Positions 14,937 to 22,382 are shown, counted from the first letter of the stretch. The stretch: 29,741 nucleotides of DNA from Clostridia bacterium (GCA_017558425.1 JAFYVD010000002.1:1-29741); one strand, 5' to 3'. The notes: generated by a model from the sequence alone, not told the origin. Made by a program: numbers and translations.

Positions 14937-15332
14937 ATGACATCAGCCGAAATCTTATTGAAGCACAATATCAGGCCGTCTCTCACAAGGGTTATGATTT
15001 TTGATTACCTCAGAGAACACAGGACGCATCCTACAGCGGATGAGATTTATCTGGCGCTTCATCCTAAAGCACCGACACTTTCCAAAACCACGGTGTATAA
15101 CACTATGAAGCTTCTTGCAAACGAAGGTATTATCAAACTGATAACCATTGAGGAGCAACAGGCGAGGTTTGACGCCTGCGCTGACAATCACGGACATTTT
15201 CTTTGCACGGATTGCGGCAAGGTTTTTGACTTTGATATTAATTTTCCGCCGGCACAACTTCCTGACGGATTTGAAGTTTCGACCAGGGACATATATTTTA
15301 CCGGCAAATGTAATAAATGTAAACAAAAATAA
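14937..15332 (+). CDS. perR: Peroxide-responsive repressor PerR
   Basis: A 131-residue Fur-family regulator. The winged helix holds ALHPKAPTLSKTTVYNTMKLL (41-61). Structural zinc ligands are C90/C93 and C125/C128. The regulatory metal ligands of Bacillus PerR (H37, D85, H91, H93, D104) all have exact counterparts with a constant offset of six: H31, D79, H85, H87 and D98. Aspartate rather than glutamate at the last position favours PerR over Fur. Iron at this site makes the histidines sensitive to peroxide oxidation, releasing DNA. The rubrerythrin gene follows 29 bases later and probably shares the promoter, so PerR most likely represses both. Confidence 0.93.
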   Translation: MTSAEILLKHNIRPSLTRVMIFDYLREHRTHPTADEIYLALHPKAPTLSKTTVYNTMKLLANEGIIKLITIEEQQARFDACADNHGHFLCTDCGKVFDFDINFPPAQLPDGFEVSTRDIYFTGKCNKCKQK

Positions 15333-15361
15333 AAAATATATTTTAAAGGAGATAAAAAATT

Positions 15362-15907
15362 ATGAAAAAATTTGTTTGTTCAGTATGCGGATATGTTCAC
15401 GAAGGAGACAGCGCTCCGGCAAAATGCCCTCAGTGCGGCGTTCCTGCTGAAAAATTTAATGAGCAGGTTGCAGGCGAAAGAGAATGGGCTGCAGAACACG
15501 TTGTAGGCGTTGCAAAAGGCGTGAGCGAAGATATTATAAAAGACCTCAGAGCTAACTTTGAAGGCGAATGCTGCGAAGTTGGTATGTACCTTGCAATGGC
15601 AAGAGTTGCACACAGAGAAGGCTATCCTGAAATCGGTCTTTACTGGGAAAAAGCTGCTTATGAAGAAGCAGAACACGCTGCAAAATTTGCAGAACTTCTC
15701 GGCGAAGTTGTAACAGATTCAACAAAGAAAAACCTCGAAATGAGAGTTGATGCAGAAAACGGCGCAACAGCAGGTAAATTTGACCTTGCAAAACGTGCAA
15801 AAGCTGCTAACCTCGATGCAATCCACGACACAGTTCACGAAATGGCAAGAGACGAAGCTCGTCACGGCAAGGCATTTGAAGGACTGCTTCAGAGATATTT
15901 TGGCTAA
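15362..15907 (+). CDS. Reverse rubrerythrin (N-terminal rubredoxin domain)
   Basis: A 181-residue peroxidase for anaerobes. The order of domains is inverted relative to classical rubrerythrin: a rubredoxin-like FeS4 site comes first (C6, C9, C22, C25) and the four-helix di-iron domain follows (about 50-181). Di-iron ligands lie in [20 protein letters not shown] and [12 protein letters not shown], giving the ExxH pattern. It reduces hydrogen peroxide with electrons from NADH via rubredoxin-type carriers. AAAGGAGA lies 9 bases before the ATG. It is in the perR transcript and is closed by a strong terminator. Its codon use is strongly biased, consistent with abundance. Confidence 0.94.
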   Translation: MKKFVCSVCGYVHEGDSAPAKCPQCGVPAEKFNEQVAGEREWAAEHVVGVAKGVSEDIIKDLRANFEGECCEVGMYLAMARVAHREGYPEIGLYWEKAAYEEAEHAAKFAELLGEVVTDSTKKNLEMRVDAENGATAGKFDLAKRAKAANLDAIHDTVHEMARDEARHGKAFEGLLQRYFG

Positions 15908-15925
15908 TCGTAGCTTAAATTACTT

Positions 15926-15954
15926 GGAGACAGAGGTATCTGTCTCCTTTTTTA
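15926..15954 (+). terminator. Terminator after rubrerythrin
   Basis: GGAGACAGA pairs with TCTGTCTCC around GGTA (9-bp perfect stem), followed by six T residues and more. Confidence 0.92.
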
Positions 15955-16028
15955 TAGCTTAGTATGCGTATGAAAAGCAAGACACACATCGAACCCCATA
16001 AACAAATTCTGTGTTTTTTTGAAAAATA

Positions 16029-16057
16029 TTGCAATTTAAAAAAATTAGTGATATAAT
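16029..16057 (+). promoter_or_regulatory. Good sigma-A promoter left upstream of a broken gene
   Basis: TTGCAA (16029-16034) and TATAAT (16052-16057) are 17 bp apart. The expected 5' end of a gene is missing: a mid-domain CAP fragment follows within a few bases. The promoter may now drive the serine acetyltransferase, ferritin and rubredoxin genes, for which no nearer promoter is seen. Confidence 0.65.
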
Positions 16058-16059
16058 GA

Positions 16060-16284
16060 AAGGGTGTTAACTGGACTTCTTGTGCGGAAAGTATTGCTTT
16101 AGGATACATTTTCGGCGTTGATGCGTACAATGGTTGGGTGAATTCAGAAGGTCACAGAAAAAATATGCTTGCAGATTTTACTTATCTTGGCGTAGGGTTT
16201 GCGTATAATGAATTGAAAGAAATCAAATTCTGCAGTACACAGAATTTCTACTCAAGAGCAAGTGCGTTTGCTACTTTTAATTAA
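16060..16284 (+). pseudogene. Remnant of a CAP/SCP-domain (YkwD-like) gene, 5' part deleted
   Basis: The frame from 16060 to the TAA at 16282-16284 encodes the second half of a CAP domain but has no usable start or ribosome binding site, and a TGA precedes it at 16057. The visible landmarks are CAESIALGY (counterpart of AENIA), GWVNSEGHRKNML (counterpart of the WxNSxGHRxNxL core), YLGVGFAYNE and a final TQNFY. The first half of the domain with its helix, any signal peptide and the start are absent, while a promoter stands directly upstream. This is best explained by an internal deletion that removed the 5' coding part. CAP proteins of bacteria are usually exported. Confidence 0.85.
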
Positions 16285-16325
16285 AAGGAATCAGCCGGTC
16301 GGCGATAATATGATTTGATGTATAG

Positions 16326-16352
16326 GGCAAGCGGGTTTTGTTCCTGCTTGCC
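16326..16352 (+). other. Hairpin in the leader of the serine acetyltransferase gene
   Basis: GGCAAGCGGG pairs with CCTGCTTGCC (10 bp, one G-T) around TTTTGTT. No T-run follows, so it is not a standard terminator. It lies 34 bases before the start codon. Confidence 0.5.
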
Positions 16353-16385
16353 TTCCATATAAGTTTTATGAAAGAAGGAAGCGGA

Positions 16386-17009
16386 ATGCCAAGTGTTGGT
16401 AAAAGACTTTTTGCCGTTATAAATTATCCCAGAACATTTCCGGTTTATTTATGTGCGCTTTTGTCCAAACAAAAGCATCTGATTAAAGCGGATGTTAAAC
16501 GGTGGAATGAAATTGACCAGATAAATTTTAATTTATTTGAGTCGATTAACTGGTATATGACTTATAAGAAGGAATTCCGCAACCTTATCCAGCATCGGCT
16601 CAAAAACCCGTCACGTTCTTTTATGGCAATGGTGCATTTTGCAATTGCTCGTATATTGTGGAAACCGATGGAAAGCTTATATATATATACCGAAGATATT
16701 GGCGGAGGTTTGTATATTCAGCATGGGTTTGCCACCATTATAACTGCGAAAAAAATAGGCAAAAACTGCAGAATATATCAGCAGGTAACCATTGGTTATA
16801 AAAACGGAACTTGTCCTCCTGTTCTGGAAGATAATGTTGCCGTTACCTGCGGTGCAAAAGTTTTGGGTGATATAACAATGCATTCGGGCAGTTTGGCGGC
16901 TGCCGGAGCTGTTGTTGTTAAAGATGTTCCCGAAAATGCTATAGTGGGTGGAATCCCGGCTAAAGTGATTGGGTATAAAGATGAAACAAACCTTGATTTT
17001 CAAGGTTAA
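16386..17009 (+). CDS. Serine acetyltransferase-like hexapeptide-repeat protein
   Basis: A 207-residue left-handed beta-helix acyltransferase of the CysE type. An N-terminal helical region of about 110 residues precedes the repeats. The acceptor-site segment is GGGLYIQHGFATII, with the catalytic-type His; then come KIGKNCRIYQQVTIGYKNG, LEDNVAVTCGAKVLGDI and NAIVGGIPAKVIGY. CysE makes O-acetylserine for cysteine synthesis; related proteins acetylate sugars, so serine is likely but not proved. ATG 16386 is preferred because GAAGGAAG lies just upstream; two earlier ATGs in frame (16338, 16368) lack a site. Ferritin follows 19 bases later. Confidence 0.82.
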   Translation: MPSVGKRLFAVINYPRTFPVYLCALLSKQKHLIKADVKRWNEIDQINFNLFESINWYMTYKKEFRNLIQHRLKNPSRSFMAMVHFAIARILWKPMESLYIYTEDIGGGLYIQHGFATIITAKKIGKNCRIYQQVTIGYKNGTCPPVLEDNVAVTCGAKVLGDITMHSGSLAAAGAVVVKDVPENAIVGGIPAKVIGYKDETNLDFQG

Positions 17010-17028
17010 ATATAAGGAGGATGAAAAA

Positions 17029-17544
17029 ATGCTTAATGAAAAAGTTTCAAAATTATTAAATGAACAAATTACAAAAGAACTCTATTCGGCGTATTTATAT
17101 CTCGATTTCTCCATATACTACGAAGCAGAAGGACTTGACGGCTTTGCAAACTGGTATATGATTCAGGCTCAGGAAGAACGCGACCACGCTATGCTTTTCC
17201 TGAAATATCTGCAGATGTGCGGTGAAAAGGTTGCTCTTGGTGCGATTGATAAACCGGACAAAACGCTGGATTCGCTTATGGCTCCGCTCAAAGCAGGGCT
17301 TGAACACGAGCAGTATGTAACAAGTCTTATCAATGACATTTATGCGGCTGCATATGATGTTAAAGATTTCAGAACAATGCAGTTCTTGGACTGGTTTGTT
17401 AAAGAACAGCTTGAAGAGGAAAAGAATGCTGACGATATGATTAAAAAAATGGAGCTTTTCGGCAGCGATGCAAAAGGTCTGTATTCTCTTGACGCAGAAT
17501 ATGCTGCAAGAATTTATACAGCACCGTCATTAATTTTGGATTAG
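17029..17544 (+). CDS. ftnA: Ferritin
   Basis: A 171-residue non-haem ferritin that oxidises and stores iron in a 24-subunit shell. The ferroxidase ligands match Escherichia coli FtnA even in numbering: E17, E50, H53, E94 and Q127, with E130 near the third site. The four-helix bundle segments ITKELYSAYLYL, AQEERDHAMLF, LEHEQYVTSLIN and VKEQLEEEKNADD are all present. ATG 17029 has TAAGGAGG 8 bases upstream; the longer frame from 16969 overlaps the acetyltransferase gene. The stop codon overlaps the binding site of the rubredoxin gene. It fits the PerR/iron theme of the neighbourhood. Confidence 0.96.
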   Translation: MLNEKVSKLLNEQITKELYSAYLYLDFSIYYEAEGLDGFANWYMIQAQEERDHAMLFLKYLQMCGEKVALGAIDKPDKTLDSLMAPLKAGLEHEQYVTSLINDIYAAAYDVKDFRTMQFLDWFVKEQLEEEKNADDMIKKMELFGSDAKGLYSLDAEYAARIYTAPSLILD

Positions 17545-17556
17545 GAGGAAAATAAC

Positions 17557-17712
17557 GTGGAAAAATTTGTTTGTCCTTGTGGCTATGTTTATGACCCTGA
17601 GGTTGGCGACCCAGACAACGGCGTTGCAGCCGGCACAGCTTGGGAAAATGTTCCCGAAGATTGGGTTTGCCCCGTTTGCGGTCTTGGAAAAGACGTATTT
17701 GAAGCTGAATAA
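17557..17712 (+). CDS. Rubredoxin with a shortened first cysteine knuckle (CxC)
   Basis: A 51-residue rubredoxin, starting at GTG 17557 with AGGAGG 7 bases upstream. The core is standard: [19 protein letters not shown], then [20 protein letters not shown]. The four iron ligands are C6, C8, C38 and C41. The first knuckle reads VCPCGY, so only one residue separates C6 and C8, where rubredoxins normally have two (CxxC). The base sequence is clear and the rest of the frame is intact, so this is a clean one-codon difference, not a frameshift. It should carry electrons to the rubrerythrin. It is the last gene of the acetyltransferase-ferritin-rubredoxin run. Confidence 0.93.
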   Translation: MEKFVCPCGYVYDPEVGDPDNGVAAGTAWENVPEDWVCPVCGLGKDVFEAE

Positions 17713-17720
17713 AGTATGAA

Positions 17721-17748
17721 AATCCGCTCTTCCGAGCGGATTTTTTAT
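17721..17748 (+). terminator. Terminator after rubredoxin
   Basis: AATCCGCTC pairs with GAGCGGATT around TTCC (9-bp stem) and is followed by a T-run. Its end touches the -35 box of the next promoter. Confidence 0.92.
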
Positions 17749-17776
17749 TGACTTTTAGGTAAGGGTGTTTTATAAT
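17748..17776 (+). promoter_or_regulatory. Sigma-A promoter of the heparinase-like gene
   Basis: TTGACT (17748-17753) and TATAAT (17771-17776) are 17 bp apart, 36 bp before the start codon. Confidence 0.85.
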
Positions 17777-17811
17777 GTACTCATATAAATTTTGGAAGAG
17801 AGTGTTTAATA

Positions 17812-19686
17812 ATGTTTTGTGAAAAGTTTATAAGTCCCATGAGGATTAATGTTAAAACGGGACTTCAGATATTTCCCAAAATTTCGGACAGAAAATTCTG
17901 GGAAGAAAATTTAAAATATTCACTTGAATTTTTTGAAGAAAATGTAAAACAATATAACCCCGCTGAAAGAAAACCGCTCAGTGCGGCACTTTACAGAAGA
18001 ATTGCATTTGACGGGGACAGAGTTGCTTTTGAAAATGTATATTTTGCCAGACGTGCAGAGCTGGCGAACAAAATTATTCTGGAATGTTATTATAACGACG
18101 GGCGTTATATGGAAGACATTCTTGACCTTATATGGATGATTATGGAAGAAATCACATGGATTATTCCTGCCCATATTTTCAGAGACCCGGGAAGCGACAG
18201 CCTGCCTGTTATGGATGAAAAGTTTATAGACCTTTTCTCTGCCGAAACGGCGTGCACTCTCTCTTTTGCGATTCAGACTATGGGTGAAAAGCTTAATGAA
18301 ATGAGCGTGAACATTCTGCCGCGAATCAAAGCGAGACTTTGCAAAATGGTGGAGCTTTATACCGAGCGCGACGATATGTATTGGATGGCGTTCCGCGAAG
18401 GTTCAAGAGCGGCAAACTGGAATCCTTGGATAACATCAAATATGCTTGTGACGGCATTTACTGTTGTTGAAGATAAAGAAATCCTGCAGAAATTTGTTTA
18501 TAAAGCGCTCAGAGTTCTTGACAGATATTATGAGGTATATCCGCTTGACGGAGCCTGCGACGAAGGTCCTGTTTACTGGACTCAGGCAGGCCTGAGTATG
18601 ATGGAAGATTTGTGGCTATTAAAGATTGGCACAGATGGTCAGATTGATGTTTTTAACGAGGAAAAGGTTAAGAATACTCTTGAATTTTTCATGAAGGTTT
18701 ATACAGGTCGAGGTCAGGTGATGAACTTTGCCGATTCGAGCCTCAATGTACCCGTGTATTATGCAACCATTTACAAGGTTGCAAAGTTTGCAAAAAATGA
18801 GAAAGTTATCTCCTTTGCGAAATCGCTTTATGATACCGAAAATGCGAACAGCAAAGCAATGGCGGATTCCTTTTTAAGAGGCAGAAATATCAGCAGTGCA
18901 ATGACGAAAGTTATGAGAATGATGGATATTGTAGCTTATTCGGCTGAAATGGAAAATCTGCCCGACAGTGGGTTTAAACCCGATTCGGATTACTACCTTG
19001 CAAGTACTCAGGTGATGACATCAAGATTTGAATCAGACCCCGAAAAAGGACTCTTCCTGGGTGCAAAAGGCGGTCACAACGGCGAACATCACAATCATAA
19101 CGATGTGGGCAGTTTTGTGGTATATAAAAACGGCACAAAGTTCCTGATAGATTCGGGCAATATGCAGTATCGAAAAGAAACTTTTACAGAAGAAAGATAC
19201 AACCTTGTTTCAACCCGTTCGGGATATCATAATGTACCCTTGATTGATGGGGTGGAGCAGCAGGCGGGCAAGGAGTTTGCCGCAAAAAATGCGGACTATA
19301 AAAATGACGGAAAAAAGGTATCCTTCAGCCTTGATATTGCAGATGCATATCCCGATAAAGTTGCGAAAAAATGGGTGAGAAGTCTGGAATATGACAAATC
19401 GGCACAGACCATTTTGGTGAGTGAAGATTTTGCTCTGGCAAAGACAAGTGAATTCAGCCTTAATTTCCTGACACCACAGAAAACGGAAAGAAACGGAAAT
19501 GTGATAAAATTTGCCGCATCAAACGGCGAAACATTTGAAATGTCTTTTGATACAGATTTTGAATTTGAAACCGAAAAGCTTGTTTATGACGACAGATTGT
19601 TTATCGCCAACTGGGGAGAAGACCTGTATAGAATAAGCCTGAAATTCAAAGGAAAAGACGGAAAAATTACATACATAATAAAATAA
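17812..19686 (+). CDS. Heparinase II/III-family protein, cytoplasmic
   Basis: A 624-residue protein with the two-part layout of heparinase II/III-type polysaccharide lyases. An alpha/alpha toroid spans about 50-370 and contains AANWNPWITSNM (N202, W203, W206), where the catalytic Asn usually lies. A beta-sandwich follows, with GGHNGEHHNHND (420-431), the His-rich catalytic and metal-binding strand, and then GSFVVYKNGTKFLIDSGN-type strands. No signal peptide or membrane segment is visible, so it probably acts inside the cell on imported oligosaccharides. Substrate (uronate-containing glycan or other) cannot be told. GGAAGAGAG lies about 11 bases before the ATG. It is a single-gene unit with its own promoter and terminator. 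Confidence 0.87.
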   Translation: MFCEKFISPMRINVKTGLQIFPKISDRKFWEENLKYSLEFFEENVKQYNPAERKPLSAALYRRIAFDGDRVAFENVYFARRAELANKIILECYYNDGRYMEDILDLIWMIMEEITWIIPAHIFRDPGSDSLPVMDEKFIDLFSAETACTLSFAIQTMGEKLNEMSVNILPRIKARLCKMVELYTERDDMYWMAFREGSRAANWNPWITSNMLVTAFTVVEDKEILQKFVYKALRVLDRYYEVYPLDGACDEGPVYWTQAGLSMMEDLWLLKIGTDGQIDVFNEEKVKNTLEFFMKVYTGRGQVMNFADSSLNVPVYYATIYKVAKFAKNEKVISFAKSLYDTENANSKAMADSFLRGRNISSAMTKVMRMMDIVAYSAEMENLPDSGFKPDSDYYLASTQVMTSRFESDPEKGLFLGAKGGHNGEHHNHNDVGSFVVYKNGTKFLIDSGNMQYRKETFTEERYNLVSTRSGYHNVPLIDGVEQQAGKEFAAKNADYKNDGKKVSFSLDIADAYPDKVAKKWVRSLEYDKSAQTILVSEDFALAKTSEFSLNFLTPQKTERNGNVIKFAASNGETFEMSFDTDFEFETEKLVYDDRLFIANWGEDLYRISLKFKGKDGKITYIIK

Positions 19687-19723
19687 AAAGAGCGTATTCA
19701 CCATTCGGTGAATACGCTCTTTT
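19686..19723 (+). terminator. Very strong terminator after the heparinase-like gene
   Basis: A perfect 17-bp stem from AAAAGAGCGTATTCACC and its complement around ATTC. The A-run and T-run on each side make it potentially bidirectional. Confidence 0.9.
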
Positions 19724-19756
19724 CGGTCCAGACTATTTTTACAGCACGCTTTTTTA
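19724..19756. repeat. Imperfect direct repeat, copy A
   Basis: CGGTC, then CTATTTTTACAGC, then CTTTTTTA are shared in order with copy B at 19981-20012, 257 bp downstream. Copy B contains the 3' end of the minus-strand TIM-barrel gene, so copy A looks like a decayed duplicate of that gene's 3' flank. Confidence 0.55.
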
Positions 19757-19757
19757 G

Positions 19758-19890
19758 GGGATAGCAAAAATTGTTCAGAATGGTAGATTCCGAACCAAAG
19801 TTAAGAAAATCCTTAACTTTGGCGTGCCCGAAGGCGTACATAGGTACGTCGAGAGGTGAGGAGCTGCCATAGCAAAAAGGCGTTTCAAAA
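19758..19890. other. Unassigned structured intergenic element
   Basis: This 133-bp stretch is bounded by direct repeats ATAGCAAAAA (19761-19770 and 19869-19878). Inside are an 11-bp hairpin CCAAAGTTAAG / CTTAACTTTGG around AAAATC (19795-19822), a small GCC-CGAA-GGC hairpin, and CGTAC-ATAG-GTACG (about 19834-19847). The base composition is richer in G and C than the surrounding spacer. It matches no riboswitch or RNA family I can recognise. It may be a dispersed intergenic repeat or a small structured RNA. Confidence 0.5.
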
Positions 19891-19925
19891 AAAGAAAAAT
19901 AGCATCATAAAAATGCTATTTTTCT
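19886..19925 (-). terminator. Terminator for the TIM-barrel gene
   Basis: On the minus strand AGAAAAATAGCAT pairs with its complement (13-bp perfect stem, 7-base loop) and is followed by seven T residues. It lies about 70 bp past the stop of the isomerase/epimerase-like gene. Confidence 0.85.
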
Positions 19926-19980
19926 ACCAAAATTCAATATTTAACTTTTATATTTTTATCGGTTAAATTTTGTCTTTTTG

Positions 19981-20012
19981 CGGTCTGGGCTATTTTTACA
20001 GCCCCTTTTTTA
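19981..20012. repeat. Imperfect direct repeat, copy B
   Basis: Partner of copy A at 19724-19756. On the plus strand it also forms GGGCT / AGCCC followed by TTTTTT, a weak terminator-like hairpin. It includes the stop and last codons of the TIM-barrel gene. Confidence 0.5.
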
Positions 20013-20862
20013 TTTTATTAATCAGCTGTCTGCCTGTCTTTTCTGCAAGCTTCAGCGCCTCGAAAACTTCTTCGTCCTTCTGCCTGTTAAGATAGCCTTC
20101 AAGTTCAAAGCTGAAATCACCGCAAAATCCAATTTCGGCAAATGCCGATGTGATTTCATCCCAGTTCAGCTTACCTTCATAGGGTAGATAATGCAAATCA
20201 CTTGTTAAATCATTATCGCTGATATGAGTTACCTTGAAAATTTCGCTGTTCATAGTGCGGATTACATCGTGAGCCCTGTATCCCAGAAGCTCGGAATGGC
20301 CGACATCCACACATATATTAAACCAATCCGATTCAAGACTTTTCACAAATTCAATGTGTTTTACCGGGTCGCTGAATACAGGAAATTTATTCAGTGTGAT
20401 TTTTTCTCTGCCCACAAGATTTTCGACACAAATCTTAATCCCGATTTTTTCGCAGTAAGGGATAAAACTTCTGTAGAATTTTCTGTGGAACCCGTAAAAA
20501 TCAAAATTATCGGGCAGGTCTTTTTTGACGGCGTGCACCACTATATTTGTTGCACCCAGAATGGATGCAACTTCCATTGAACGGACAATTCGGAGATAAT
20601 TTAAGTTAGTGATATCAAAAGTGTCTGTATGGGTAAAATCAAATGGTGCGTGAGCCTGCCTGCACAAAAGCCCGATTTCATCAGCGAATGCCCTTAGTTT
20701 ATGGGCTTTTTCAATATAATCATCGTCGAGCATATCCCTTTCGCCGTTTGCGCGGAACATAGAATAATCGTATGCATCAAACCCCGCATCTTTTATCATT
20801 TTTAGTGCAGTTTCGTCGTTATATCTTTGTCTTAATGATATTGTATCAATGGATAAAAGCAT
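19996..20862 (-). CDS. Sugar phosphate isomerase/epimerase-like TIM barrel
   Basis: A 288-residue member of the xylose isomerase-like TIM-barrel superfamily (AP endonuclease 2 fold). Metal-binding positions appear in order on successive strands: CVENLVG, CVDVGHSEL, THISDND and FSFELEGYL. The substrate-side motif LPYEGKLNWDEI is typical of the sugar phosphate isomerase/epimerase group rather than DNA repair enzymes. The ATG at 20862 has AAGGTGA 7 bases upstream, inside a small hairpin. The PHP gene lies 95 bp upstream on the same strand and probably shares the transcript. Exact sugar unknown. Confidence 0.87.
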   Translation of the reverse strand: MLLSIDTISLRQRYNDETALKMIKDAGFDAYDYSMFRANGERDMLDDDYIEKAHKLRAFADEIGLLCRQAHAPFDFTHTDTFDITNLNYLRIVRSMEVASILGATNIVVHAVKKDLPDNFDFYGFHRKFYRSFIPYCEKIGIKICVENLVGREKITLNKFPVFSDPVKHIEFVKSLESDWFNICVDVGHSELLGYRAHDVIRTMNSEIFKVTHISDNDLTSDLHYLPYEGKLNWDEITSAFAEIGFCGDFSFELEGYLNRQKDEEVFEALKLAEKTGRQLINKIKKGL

Positions 20863-20868
20863 AATCTA

Positions 20869-20929
20869 TCACCTTAGGGTGACAGAAGCTATCTAAGCCT
20901 CGATTTTCAAAGGCAAATTTTTGCTTCTG
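20869..20929 (-). promoter_or_regulatory. Two-hairpin leader that covers the ribosome binding site
   Basis: On the minus strand CAGAAGC (20923-20929) pairs with GCTTCTG (20883-20889), with an inner GCCTT/GAGGC helix. Directly after it TCACC pairs with GGTGA (20869-20882), and the GGTGA arm contains the binding site of the TIM-barrel gene. The arrangement suggests translational control, but the second stem is only 5 bp. Confidence 0.4.
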
Positions 20930-20957
20930 CCACGTTAAAATACTCGGTAATCCCCTG

Positions 20958-21626
20958 TCAATAAGTAATCAGCTCAAAGTTATCGTTTCTCAGTACATTC
21001 ATTAAATCTTCAGTAGTTTTAATCTTGGTATCTGTCAATATACCGCTTTTTGCCATAGCTTCGGGGTGGTGAGCATCCGAACCGCTTATCATTTTTTTGC
21101 CATACATCTTTGCCCATTCCAAAGCAATATTATTTCTTGAATCGTGTTTAAAATGAGCGTTAAAAACTTCAATTCCGTCACATATGTCGGGAGGGATTAT
21201 TTTTAAACCATTTCTGAATGGGTGTGCCTGGTAAACCAACAAATCATATTGGTGAGCAAAATCAACAAATTCTTTTATCGGCAATGTGTACATCAGCGGA
21301 TTTTCGCGAATAATTTCTTCGGTAATTCCGTAAACAAGATAATCGTTTGCCGATTCGCAGAGATTGACCTCCACACCTAAAATAATGTTAATATCTTGGC
21401 TGGCGGTTTTGGCAGAATTATATCCCTCGAAAAATGTTGATAAATCCCTTGTCTCGTCTCCGCTTACATGTTTTCCGCCGTAGTGGTCTGTAATCACCAA
21501 TGTGTCATATCCTGCATCAACATATCTGCGGACAATTTCTTTTGCAGGAAGTTTTCCGCATTTGAGGCTGGATTCCAATGTATGGCAATGAGTTTCGGTT
21601 TTATATTTTTTTGATGATTTTTCCAT
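20958..21626 (-). CDS. PHP-domain phosphoesterase
   Basis: A 222-residue PHP-family protein of the compact type. Metal-binding motifs are all present: THCHT (12-16), ITDH (45-48), GVEVN (84-88), QAHPFR in the middle and GSDAHHPE near the C-terminus. Such proteins hydrolyse phosphomonoesters such as histidinol phosphate or nucleoside 3',5'-bisphosphates; no histidine genes are nearby. The start has a GAGAGA binding site about 9 bases upstream. It has its own promoter and is followed by the TIM-barrel gene. Confidence 0.9.
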   Translation of the reverse strand: MEKSSKKYKTETHCHTLESSLKCGKLPAKEIVRRYVDAGYDTLVITDHYGGKHVSGDETRDLSTFFEGYNSAKTASQDINIILGVEVNLCESANDYLVYGITEEIIRENPLMYTLPIKEFVDFAHQYDLLVYQAHPFRNGLKIIPPDICDGIEVFNAHFKHDSRNNIALEWAKMYGKKMISGSDAHHPEAMAKSGILTDTKIKTTEDLMNVLRNDNFELITY

Positions 21627-21671
21627 AATTAAATCTCTCGCTTTTTATTGACTTAGCATTTTGTTATATTG

Positions 21672-21700
21672 ATTATATAAAAACAAGTACAAAAAAGCAA
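21672..21700 (-). promoter_or_regulatory. Sigma-A promoter of the PHP gene
   Basis: On the minus strand TTGCTT (21695-21700) and TATAAT (21672-21677) are 17 bp apart, about 45 bp before the start. Confidence 0.75.
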
Positions 21701-21755
21701 TGTATGGCGATATAATAGAAAAACAATCATAATAATATTAAAAACGAGCAAAAAG

Positions 21756-22382
21756 TCAGTTTAAATGAGCATGGACAGGAAACTTTGACTTTTTAGATTT
21801 TTTTCTTTTAAAAAGATAAAAACCGGGGTCGCGATTGGCAGTATCTTCAAGAAGATATTTACCGTTGCAGTAGAGGAAAGGTGCATTATCGTAGTTCACT
21901 TTTCCGATTCTGTCTTCCTCGTCAAATTTACCTTCTTTATATGAAGGGTCAAGAATGCAGAAATCGTCGCCCTCTGCAGAAACAACCACTATATAGTGAC
22001 CACTGCGGGTGAACAGACCTTTGTAACCGATTTCCTTGTTTGCGGCAACGTGTGCAATCGCTTCACCGCCCGATGCAAGATGTGCCTTTAATTCTTCGAG
22101 CGAGTTGGTCGTTGTAAGCTCAAGGTCAAATTTTTCGGCAACAACGGGAGCAAGAATCCGCATACTGGTACCTATTTTACGATTGGCACCTGCCTGATAG
22201 GAAAGCTCCCTGCAATCGGTGATGGAAAGAGATTCTGTTGTAAGATGGTCTACAATCATAGAAATGGAACAAAGTCCGCAACCTGAAGTTTTTATTGAAT
22301 TACGACCTTCGGGAGGACCGCCTGCGTCCATATTGTGCAGGTATTCAATGTCGGGGTAATCAAGTTGACATAAATATAACAT
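21756..22382 (-). CDS. C39-like cysteine peptidase family protein
   Basis: A 208-residue papain-like protein of the C39-like group. The active-site region is KTSGCGLCSISMIVDH, with the presumed nucleophile Cys35 in the SGCG motif. The catalytic His is His129 in RSGHYIVVV, and Asp145 in ILDPS would complete the triad. No signal peptide, transmembrane segment or ABC-transporter domain is present, so it is cytoplasmic and not a bacteriocin exporter. The C-terminus is lysine-rich. It has its own promoter and a GAGGAG binding site. Substrate unknown. Confidence 0.82.
   Translation of the reverse strand: MLYLCQLDYPDIEYLHNMDAGGPPEGRNSIKTSGCGLCSISMIVDHLTTESLSITDCRELSYQAGANRKIGTSMRILAPVVAEKFDLELTTTNSLEELKAHLASGGEAIAHVAANKEIGYKGLFTRSGHYIVVVSAEGDDFCILDPSYKEGKFDEEDRIGKVNYDNAPFLYCNGKYLLEDTANRDPGFYLFKRKKSKKSKFPVHAHLN

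Noticed and set aside
19758..19860. Minus-strand open frame through the intergenic element (about 44 codons from an internal ATG)
   Set aside because: No ribosome binding site stands before the ATG, the frame runs through several hairpins and a terminator, and no domain is recognisable. A non-coding element is more likely.
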